DNA of 13,580 bases, from NCBI GenBank assembly GCA_009776965.1, contig WRMU01000018.1:1-13580 (forward strand), written 5' to 3'. The notes beneath the pieces are model-generated. The model was not told the origin of the DNA. It saw only the letters and a list, made by a program, of their open reading frames with translations, and did no database searches. The first letter of the stretch is position 1, and each line of letters opens with the position of its first letter. This document shows positions 1-5,133 of the stretch, one piece after another. This stretch comes from Microgenomates group bacterium. Its GTDB lineage: Bacteria; Patescibacteriota; Microgenomatia; UBA1400; PJMF01. The position numbers and the translations under genes are program-made.

Positions 1-830
1 GTTCCGTTCCCCACAGTATTCGCCGCCACCGCCGCCAAGGATATTCCCCCCGACCTGCCGGGGTATTGGCCATAAGCAAAAGTCCCTCCCTGCCATTCCG
101 TATAGCTAAGCAGCCCGATGCGCGAGTTCATCACTGGCGCGCCGTTTCCGCCCGAAAACACAAATTGATTAGTCGTATCTCCGCTGGGATTATAAGTGCC
201 CGCCGTCCATGTCCCATGCGTGCTGCCCCAGCCCGCCACCGACGGATTGCCATTACTCATGGGCATCATATCCCAATCATAAGTCGGGATCGCCGCCGCT
301 TTAGTAAATCCGCCGATTTGTGCTGGCAGCGAATTATAGAAATTATCTAGCCGAATCAAGATATTATTAGCTAAATGGATCGACAAATTATTATGATAAT
401 TTGTCGGCGAAGTCCCCGCGCTCCCCGAGTTATCATGATTAAACGACTGATAAGCCCCCGAGCGATTACCCAGATAGTAACAATTCGCGCTGCCCCACCA
501 ACAATAATTATCCATCAACATCCAATAAGTGTAGTTCCCCGCCGCCCCAAATCCGCTATTCCCCACTTTCGCCGTCCCGTCGGAGTTACGCGCCAACATT
601 TTCACTAGCTTATAGGGCAAAACCGGCGCATTTTGGGTGGCGCAATTGCCAGCATTTCCCGCGCTAGTATCACACATCCCCGTATCCGTCCCCATAATTT
701 GGATCACCGACCCAATCGGCAAATCGCCCAAAGTGACCGCTGTCTGCGCCCGAACGCTCGAGGTATTCAAAAGCACTCCCCAAATTGTGAGTGCTGTGAT
801 TAGTAGCTTCTTGGTGGAGAGTATGTTCAT
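1..830 (-). CDS. Secreted DGR target protein, C-terminus beyond window (DUF6273/C-type-lectin-like)
   Basis: An open frame runs without a stop from ATG (828-830) to the left edge, giving 276 residues and a missing C-terminus. Residues 1-28 form a Sec signal peptide: positive KK, a hydrophobic core, then SVRA-Q as the probable cleavage site. The mature part starts with a GDLPIGS motif (35-41), has two close Cys pairs (C53/C63, C110/C117), many Asn, Gly, Trp and Tyr residues, and a SRIGLLSYTEW segment (236-246). This layout recalls DUF6273-type, C-type-lectin-like DGR targets, in which the variable region is the last part of the protein. The gene lies 9 nt downstream of the reverse transcriptase and is probably co-transcribed with it. 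No stretch in the window matches the template repeat, so the variable repeat should lie just left of position 1. The link to the DGR is strong from context; the domain name is from memory of the family and less certain. Confidence 0.82.
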   Translation of the reverse strand, partial: MNILSTKKLLITALTIWGVLLNTSSVRAQTAVTLGDLPIGSVIQIMGTDTGMCDTSAGNAGNCATQNAPVLPYKLVKMLARNSDGTAKVGNSGFGAAGNYTYWMLMDNYCWWGSANCYYLGNRSGAYQSFNHDNSGSAGTSPTNYHNNLSIHLANNILIRLDNFYNSLPAQIGGFTKAAAIPTYDWDMMPMSNGNPSVAGWGSTHGTWTAGTYNPSGDTTNQFVFSGGNGAPVMNSRIGLLSYTEWQGGTFAYGQYPGRSGGISLAAVAANTVGNG

Positions 831-839
831 ATAAACTAA

Positions 840-1970
840 TTAAACCACTTTTTTGTTTGGCTTACAACCCCCAATTTTGGTATTTGCCACTCCCGCCTTA
901 ATTTCCTCCCTCACCCTCTTTTGCAGCCGCCAAGTATGCCCATGTCTCGCATGTCCCAGCCAACTCGCCATCGACTGGTCCAGAGTCTTCAAGAGCTTCT
1001 CCTTTTTCTCCGGATCCTTGGCTTCATGATACCTCTTAACCAACCGCTTATTTTTCCTCCTCCTCCTTTTTTTGCTATCTTTCCTGATCAGACGCACTAT
1101 TTTCCCCGTGTCTTCCTTAACATGAAAATGCCATCCCAAAAAGTTCACTCCTTGCCTAATCGAAAAAATCTGCGTCTTATTATTCAATTCCAGTTTTTCT
1201 TTTTCGCTCAAAAACTCCCCAATCCGCTGCCGACAGTCTTGCAAAAACTCCTTATCATGATGTAATAACGAAAAATCATCCATATAGCGCACATAATACT
1301 TAACTCGCAGCTGCTCTTTAATAAAATGATCCATATCCGACAAATACAAAATCGCAAAAAACTGACTGGTCAGATTCCCAATCGGCAGTCCCTTGCCCTT
1401 GGGCTTAACTTCGCCCGTCTCCTTATCTATAAACTCCGGACTGCTATCAATAATCGTCTCCATCAACCACATCAGCTCCTCGTCATAGCCAAATAGCTTC
1501 CTGAGCTTCTCCTTAATTCTCTCATGATCAATATTATAGAAAAACCCCTTAATATCGCATTTCAAACACCAAAACTCGCTCGATTGGCGATGGCAGGCCG
1601 TCAGCTGCTGCGTAAACATTCTAATCGCATAATGGGTTCCTTTCTTAACTCTATTTGCCGCATTAGCGTCGATAAAATGTTTCTCCATTCGCGGCAGAAT
1701 CACTTGGCATAAAGCATGTTGCACCACTCTATCCGCAAACGGCAGCGCCATGATCAATCTCTCCTTGGGCTCCGTAATCGTAAAAATATGATAGGGGCTC
1801 ACTCGATAGGTATGATTTTTTAAGCGCTGCGACAAAGTTGTCAGCCTAGTCAGCAGTCCCAGCTCAAACTCCTTGATCGGCTCTTTGTTACTTTGTCCCT
1901 TTTTTGCCTGTCCATAGGCCCGATAGAGATTATCCCATGCCACTACTGCCGCAAAATTAATATTTTTCAT
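840..1970 (-). CDS. DGR reverse transcriptase
   Basis: A 376-residue RNA-directed DNA polymerase that copies the template RNA into adenine-mutagenised cDNA for transfer into the target's variable repeat. The palm motifs are clear: KCDIKGFFYNID (137-148) with the first catalytic Asp139, GLPIGNLTSQ (194-203), and YMDD (229-232) with the catalytic Asp pair. The IGNxxSQ form of motif 4 is typical of the DGR clade and differs from the usual QG form of group II intron and retroviral enzymes. There is no maturase or endonuclease domain, and the length fits DGR enzymes. A basic stretch (300-312, KKRRRRKNKR) in the thumb region probably contacts RNA. It starts at ATG, with ATTAGT four nt upstream and no Shine-Dalgarno sequence. 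It lies downstream of avd and the template repeat and just upstream of the target gene. Confidence 0.95.
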   Translation of the reverse strand: MKNINFAAVVAWDNLYRAYGQAKKGQSNKEPIKEFELGLLTRLTTLSQRLKNHTYRVSPYHIFTITEPKERLIMALPFADRVVQHALCQVILPRMEKHFIDANAANRVKKGTHYAIRMFTQQLTACHRQSSEFWCLKCDIKGFFYNIDHERIKEKLRKLFGYDEELMWLMETIIDSSPEFIDKETGEVKPKGKGLPIGNLTSQFFAILYLSDMDHFIKEQLRVKYYVRYMDDFSLLHHDKEFLQDCRQRIGEFLSEKEKLELNNKTQIFSIRQGVNFLGWHFHVKEDTGKIVRLIRKDSKKRRRRKNKRLVKRYHEAKDPEKKEKLLKTLDQSMASWLGHARHGHTWRLQKRVREEIKAGVANTKIGGCKPNKKVV

Positions 1971-1981
1971 AAAAACTAATC

Positions 1982-2073
1982 GGCTGCGCCGTTAATAATT
2001 AACGAAAAACATATGTGTCTGCCCAAAAACAGAAACACAGTTTGCGCAGCCCTATTTTCTCGCCCGAGGGCGA
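1982..2073 (-). ncRNA. Structured spacer of the DGR template RNA
   Basis: This gene-free stretch between the template repeat and the reverse transcriptase folds well on paper. An 8-bp outer stem (GGCTGCGC 1982-1989 with GCGCAGCC 2044-2051) encloses two hairpins: CGTTAA/TTAACG around TAA (1990-2004), and GTGTCTG with CAG-AA-ACAC (about 2015-2038). A separate hairpin, TCGCCC/GGGCGA, lies at 2060-2073. None is followed by a T-run in the sense direction, so they do not look like terminators. In the Bordetella phage DGR the RNA just downstream of TR is needed for primed cDNA synthesis by the RT-Avd complex; by position this would be the equivalent. The fold is my own pairing by eye and is not thermodynamically tested. 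Confidence 0.6.
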
Positions 2074-2126
2074 AAGATTTACCCGCCTTTGATCTTTGAT
2101 CTCTTGCTCAAGCTGACCTTAGTCAG

Positions 2127-2258
2127 TACTTGCCAGCGCAAAACCAAATCCGGCTCAACCCCATTATTGTTATTGGCGTTGTTCGTGTTCACCGAATTCG
2201 TCGCATGGTTCGCGTTCACATTCCACGCGTTCGTGCCCGACGTCGAATTGGCGTTGGA
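2127..2258 (-). repeat. DGR template repeat (TR)
   Basis: On the minus strand, the 32 codons directly after the avd stop (2258 down to 2163) contain 14 AAC/AAT codons, four ACG and one CAT, with no adenine in any third position. Adenine-specific mutagenesis of AAY codons yields many amino acids and never a stop codon, the hallmark of a DGR template. The following adenine-poor part (2162 to about 2127) reads GVEPDLVLRWQV and resembles the GVRPALYL-type end of DUF6273/lectin-like targets. It is the likely invariant 3' end of the repeat, where cDNA transfer begins (IMH). The 3' boundary is uncertain because the matching variable repeat is outside the window. A small hairpin (CTGAC/GTCAG, 2113-2126) follows directly. 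Confidence 0.88.
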
Positions 2259-2275
2259 CTAATTTTTTTTAGTCC
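2256..2275 (-). other. Hairpin spanning the avd stop codon and TR start
   Basis: A perfect 7-bp inverted repeat, GGACTAA/TTAGTCC, around a six-base loop (A6 on the sense strand). It covers the last codons and TAG stop of avd and the first bases of the template repeat, so it marks the TR 5' edge. It may separate translation of avd from use of TR as a template, but that role is inference. Confidence 0.6.
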
Positions 2276-2657
2276 CCACTAGCTTCGGATAAACCTCCAC
2301 CCATCCATAATACATCCTTTTGGCCTCTGTTAGCAACCCACACCATTTTCCCATCTTGCTTGTACTCACCACTTCTAAGCGTATTGCTTGTTGCATTAGC
2401 ATCTCCAACATCCGTATGCTCGCCAGAGTTCTCTCCTGATATCGCCTGCATTCTCGAAAAGACTTCTCGTCCACCACCCGCATCGTATTAGCCTCAGTCA
2501 CCAACCACACCGCATCCACCGATAGTTTCACAATCCTATCCCGAAAAACATGAGCATACTGCCTCGGAAAGTTAGTAGTAACCGTCAGGGTCATATCACT
2601 CAATTCCATCAGTTTGTCCGCTAACTTTAGCGACGGAGAGTTTTTCACTACCCCCAT
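2259..2657 (-). CDS. avd: DGR accessory variability protein Avd
   Basis: A 132-residue, basic, helix-rich protein with the look of the Avd four-helix-bundle family: four predicted helices, a FPRQYAHVFRDRI segment (30-42), and a terminal MYYGWVEVYPKL stretch (115-126). Avd forms a pentamer that binds the DGR reverse transcriptase and template RNA and is required for mutagenic retrohoming in the Bordetella phage system. The gene lies immediately upstream of the template repeat, as in many DGRs. The start is uncertain. ATG at 2655-2657 overlaps a perfect TATAAT (2656-2661); if that is a real -10 box, transcription would begin near 2649 and the GTG at 2646-2648 would be a leaderless start, removing three residues. 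An ATTAGT lies five nt before the ATG. Identification rests on size, composition and position. Confidence 0.88.
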   Translation of the reverse strand: MGVVKNSPSLKLADKLMELSDMTLTVTTNFPRQYAHVFRDRIVKLSVDAVWLVTEANTMRVVDEKSFRECRRYQERTLASIRMLEMLMQQAIRLEVVSTSKMGKWCGLLTEAKRMYYGWVEVYPKLVGTKKN

Positions 2658-2661
2658 TATA
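2656..2661 (-). promoter_or_regulatory. Possible -10 box for the DGR operon
   Basis: A perfect TATAAT on the minus strand that overlaps the annotated avd ATG and lies 7 nt before an in-frame GTG. The gap matches that of the 132-aa gene's promoter further right. An 8-bp palindrome TAAGCTTA (2669-2676) lies just upstream and could be an operator. No convincing -35 was seen. Confidence 0.4.
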
Positions 2662-2706
2662 CACTAATTAAGCTTACCCGCTCACCCCAAAACTTTCCCT
2701 TCCATC

Positions 2707-3324
2707 CTAACCAAACTTGCGCACTAACCCCACAACTTTCCCTTGGATAGTAATATTCAAGGCATAAATTGGCAACCCTTCGCCATTAATCGCCTCCAGC
2801 CGCACTCGACTTTCCTCCTTAAAATAGCGCTTGAGCGTGGATAGCCCTCCGTCCAAAATCGCCACCACCACTTCTCCCTCGCCCACTTCCTCAATTTCCT
2901 CCACAATCACCATATCTCCGTCTTTAATTTGGTCATTTAGTAAACTTTCTCCCCGCACCTCGAGGACAAACGCTCGTTTTTTGCCGCTGACAATCTCCGG
3001 CGAAACTTTGAAAGTGGCGTTTTGGTCGATATATGGAGCAATCGGCGCCCCAGAAGTCAGATAGCCCGTGATCGGCAAGTCGATGCTATCGGTCAGGCGA
3101 ATATAAGTCCTATTCACCAGCTCCAGCGCGCGGCTTTTGCCTCGGCTGCGCCTAATTAAGTTTTTCTGCTCCAGCGCGATGATATGTTCATGCACCGTCG
3201 CCACGCTCGAAACCCCCACTGCCTCGGCAATCTCCTTGAGCGTCGGCGCAAAATCATTGCGCTGGATATACTGACAGATAAAATCATAGACCTGCTTCTG
3301 TTTCTTATAAAGAGTAATTGCCAT
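2707..3324 (-). CDS. lexA: LexA-type transcriptional repressor with peptidase S24 domain
   Basis: A 205-residue repressor of SOS-type genes. Residues 1-65 form the winged helix DNA-binding domain, with the helix-turn-helix around PTLKEIAEAVGVSS (27-40). The C-terminal latent protease carries the nucleophile Ser127 in VRGES and the general base Lys165 in STLKRY, so self-cleavage should be possible. The cleavage site, Ala-Gly in well-studied LexA proteins, aligns here with Ser91-Gly92 (GYLTSGAP). I chose ATG at 3322-3324 because AAAGG lies seven nt upstream and the family usually starts here; a longer frame begins at a TTG (3375) and adds 17 unlikely residues. The PIN gene ends about 50 nt upstream and avd starts 49 nt downstream, all on one strand, so it may control the DGR. 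A lone phage-type repressor is an alternative, but size and motifs fit LexA. Confidence 0.9.
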   Translation of the reverse strand: MAITLYKKQKQVYDFICQYIQRNDFAPTLKEIAEAVGVSSVATVHEHIIALEQKNLIRRSRGKSRALELVNRTYIRLTDSIDLPITGYLTSGAPIAPYIDQNATFKVSPEIVSGKKRAFVLEVRGESLLNDQIKDGDMVIVEEIEEVGEGEVVVAILDGGLSTLKRYFKEESRVRLEAINGEGLPIYALNITIQGKVVGLVRKFG

Positions 3325-3371
3325 AAAAAAACCTTTCTTTACTCTTAATAAACCCGAAATTAGCCAAAGAG

Positions 3372-3902
3372 TCAATAGGCAAAATTGACGCGTTCTGCTC
3401 TCAATATGCTAAACTTACAAACATGACACTCTCTGGCCAGCAGCTCCCTACACAAATCCCCGTCCTCAGTGATAACAGCACAGCCCTTGCTCAATGCCAC
3501 CTCCACGATAGATGTGTCCGCAATCCCCAACCTCGACAAAACGTTCCTATCACGAATCAAGTCAGCCACTCTTTTCCAGCTCTCCTTCATACCACTCCCT
3601 AAAAAATCGACTGACTTATCAAAGTATTGATTATTAGTGTGATCTCTGCCCCTTTTTGCTCTTTTATCCAACGGAATCAAATTAGACACTTCAGCCAAAA
3701 TGTATGGAGTAATTATTAAACTGCTACTTTCTGACAGAATCTTGGCTATCATGTCATAGTCTTTCCCAAAATATCCATCAATTCTTTTATGGTTAGTAAT
3801 ATTGAGTGGATTTTCACAGCCCACTAAATACGCCAAAAGCGTATTAGCATCCAACAACACCCCTTTTTTACGGCATATCCTGATTAAGTCAATATATGAC
3901 AC
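3372..3902 (-). CDS. PIN-domain ribonuclease-like protein
   Basis: A 176-residue protein with the acidic residues of a PIN nuclease: Asp18 in LLDANTLL, Glu71 in ILAEVSNL, Asp129 in GIADTSIVEVA, and Asp147/Asp149 in VITEDGDL. These form the metal-binding site that cleaves single-stranded RNA in VapC-type toxins and related enzymes. It is longer than a typical VapC (about 130-150 residues), with an extra insertion around 85-115. The start codon is GTG (3900-3902), without a visible Shine-Dalgarno sequence. It lies 17 nt after the small upstream gene, which suggests a two-gene unit and possibly a toxin-antitoxin pair, although the neighbour is not a known antitoxin type. The family call is firm; substrate and role are unknown. 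Confidence 0.85.
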   Translation of the reverse strand: MSYIDLIRICRKKGVLLDANTLLAYLVGCENPLNITNHKRIDGYFGKDYDMIAKILSESSSLIITPYILAEVSNLIPLDKRAKRGRDHTNNQYFDKSVDFLGSGMKESWKRVADLIRDRNVLSRLGIADTSIVEVALSKGCAVITEDGDLCRELLARECHVCKFSILRAERVNFAY

Positions 3903-3919
3903 GGAGGAGTACTCTCAAG

Positions 3920-4195
3920 CTAAGACCTTAACTTCATCGAAAGTACTTCGCCCGTATTAAAATCAACATTAATGACCTTAAACTCCCTTTTTGTCGGCGC
4001 TCCATAAAACACAGCCAACGGGTCTTCATTGTTTTGATTTATGTTAGTATAACTAATCGTCACCGACCACACCCCCTTGTCTTTATCCAGCTCAATTTCC
4101 TCTAATTTTGGATTGCTATAATTAGCCTTCTCCGGCATTATGTCTACAAAATATTCCGCCGCCCTCTTAAATGCCTCGGCCGCTTCTATTTTCAT
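3920..4195 (-). CDS. Small unrecognised protein paired with the PIN gene
   Basis: I do not recognise a named family with certainty. From ATG at 4193-4195 it has 91 residues: an N-terminal helix rich in Ala, Glu and Lys (IEAAEAFKRAAEYFVDI), then beta-rich segments (GVWSVTISYTN, REFKVINVD) ending in FNTGEVLSMKLR. That end recalls small alpha-beta proteins sometimes encoded beside PIN-domain genes. This start has AAAGGAAAG with about eight nt of spacing. An upstream in-frame ATG (4268-4270) adds 25 residues and follows a TATACT by six nt, so a longer leaderless form is possible. The PIN gene follows after 17 nt. A role as immunity or antitoxin partner is a guess from position only. Confidence 0.75.
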   Translation of the reverse strand: MKIEAAEAFKRAAEYFVDIMPEKANYSNPKLEEIELDKDKGVWSVTISYTNINQNNEDPLAVFYGAPTKREFKVINVDFNTGEVLSMKLRS

Positions 4196-4276
4196 ATATG
4201 CTTTCCTTTCTGGAACTACTTTGAGCGTTTTGTCACAAGAAAGGTTGCTAGACTGGGCAGTTTTTTTCATACCCTA

Positions 4277-4282
4277 AGTATA
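4277..4282 (-). promoter_or_regulatory. Possible -10 box for the PIN module
   Basis: TATACT on the minus strand, six nt before the upstream ATG at 4268-4270 and about 80 nt before the ATG with a ribosome-binding site. It is weak on its own, but its spacing matches the other near-leaderless promoters of this window. Confidence 0.35.
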
Positions 4283-4364
4283 TTACAAAAAGTCAACTCC
4301 TGCTCATGCAAAACGGATTAGTATTATAACACTTTTTATCATTTTTTTATAGTTTGATTATGTT

Positions 4365-4431
4365 TATTCCCCCCTAAATACAGAACGGACATTTGCGACC
4401 GCATTAAACTTAACAAAATTGGGGGGGAGTA
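4365..4431. repeat. Long-range C6/G7 inverted repeat between divergent genes
   Basis: TATTCCCCCC (4365-4374) can pair with a G-run followed by AGTA (4422-4431), giving about 10 bp with one G-T pair around a 47-nt loop. The loop holds the short near-palindrome TGCGACCGCA. It lies between the divergent PIN module and the 132-aa gene, upstream of the latter's promoter. It could be a regulator site or a chance pairing of homopolymer runs. Confidence 0.35.
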
Positions 4432-4451
4432 TCCTGATTATATCATTACTT

Positions 4452-4460
4452 TGCTATAAT
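4452..4460 (+). promoter_or_regulatory. Extended -10 promoter, nearly leaderless
   Basis: TGCTATAAT matches the extended -10 consensus TGnTATAAT exactly and ends seven nt before the ATG at 4468. Transcription would begin at or next to the start codon. There is no good -35, which is usual for extended -10 promoters. Confidence 0.7.
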
Positions 4461-4467
4461 AGGTTTT

Positions 4468-4866
4468 ATGGCTATCAAAAAAATCTCCTCAGTCTTAACC
4501 AACCTCACCACCAACCCTACTTCCCCCCATGAATTATTCGCCGATACTCCTCCCGTCAAAATCAACAAACATATCCAAAACCCCATTCAACTGCGCGCCC
4601 TCCAACTTGCCGACAAGTTCTCCGACCGTAAAAACAAGGTCATGTATCTCAACGTCTGCAAAACCCTCTCCGATGTCCTCATCGACCAAGCCGAGCAATT
4701 CGCCACCGATGCCCCCACCGACACCAAAGGCGCTCTGTTTATGTGGAAAATCAAACAGCTCCGCAGCGAATACCAAAAGGCTGGGAAGAACTTCCGCCGC
4801 GAGCCCCATTCTCCCCCCAAAACCCGCTCCCGCCCCCCAAAACAAAAGGGCCTATTTGCCAAGTGA
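4468..4866 (+). CDS. Unrecognised 132-aa protein upstream of rpsT
   Basis: I do not recognise this protein. It has no signal peptide or membrane segment. The middle (residues about 38-103) is likely helical, with a well-ordered block around QLRALQLADKFSDRKNK and a second helix ending in FMWKIKQLRSEYQKAG. The tail (about 106-132) is rich in Pro, Arg and Lys and probably disordered, which could suit nucleic acid or ribosome contact. It has its own strong extended -10 promoter and reads in the same direction as rpsT, which follows after 27 nt with another promoter. Overlapping frames on both strands in the same stretch are weaker candidates, since only this one has the promoter and a plausible composition. 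Confidence 0.75.
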   Translation: MAIKKISSVLTNLTTNPTSPHELFADTPPVKINKHIQNPIQLRALQLADKFSDRKNKVMYLNVCKTLSDVLIDQAEQFATDAPTDTKGALFMWKIKQLRSEYQKAGKNFRREPHSPPKTRSRPPKQKGLFAK

Positions 4867-4874
4867 TATTTATT

Positions 4875-4883
4875 TGCTATAAT
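4875..4883 (+). promoter_or_regulatory. Extended -10 promoter of rpsT
   Basis: A second exact TGCTATAAT, shared with the promoter of the preceding gene including flanking bases (TTTGCTATAATAG near-identical). It ends 10 nt before the rpsT ATG, leaving room for only a few leader bases and no Shine-Dalgarno site. Confidence 0.7.
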
Positions 4884-4893
4884 AGTCAATCTT

Positions 4894-5133
4894 ATGCCAA
4901 TTCTAAAAAATGCTCAAAAGGCGCTGCGCGCCAGTCAACGCAAAGCCATTATTAATACTCGTGTTCGCTCGCAGGTCAAGACCACTTCCGACAAAGTCAA
5001 AAAAACCAAAGATGTTAGTCAACTACCCTCAGCCCAGAGCGCCATTGATAAGGCGGTGAAAAAAAACTTATTATCCAAAAACAAAGCCGCTCGCCTCAAA
5101 AGCCGCCTTACTAAATTAGTAAGTGCTAAATAA
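4894..5133 (+). CDS. rpsT: Small ribosomal subunit protein bS20
   Basis: A 79-residue, lysine-rich, all-helical protein that binds 16S rRNA early in 30S assembly. It begins MPILKNAQKALRASQRKAI, very like the bS20 N-terminus (KSAxKRxRxxxKRxxxN), and ends with the helix AIDKAVKKNLLSKNKAARLKSRL, also typical of the family, which is usually about 85 residues. Its last 11 bases overlap the start of lepA, so the two translation factors are probably coupled. The start is ATG with no Shine-Dalgarno sequence. Confidence 0.93.
   Translation: MPILKNAQKALRASQRKAIINTRVRSQVKTTSDKVKKTKDVSQLPSAQSAIDKAVKKNLLSKNKAARLKSRLTKLVSAK

Noticed and set aside
1..110. Variable repeat inside the window at the target's visible end
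   Set aside because: I compared the invariant TR bases with this stretch and they do not line up, so the repeat must be further left.
66..834. Three open frames on the + strand
   Set aside because: They lie opposite the secreted target gene, have low-complexity Arg/Pro/Ile-rich translations and no family likeness. The minus-strand frame has a signal peptide and continuous coding character.
840..1970. Group II intron or retron reverse transcriptase
   Set aside because: There is no maturase or endonuclease domain and no intron domain V/VI-like RNA or msr/msd. Avd, an adenine-rich template and motif IGNxxSQ fit a DGR.
3325..3375. N-terminal extension of LexA from a TTG
   Set aside because: The ATG at 3324 has a ribosome-binding site and gives the usual family N-terminus and length.
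4529..4955. Other overlapping frames around the 132-aa gene on both strands
   Set aside because: They show proline- and serine-rich or otherwise biased translations and lack promoters; they are best read as shadows of the C-rich composition.
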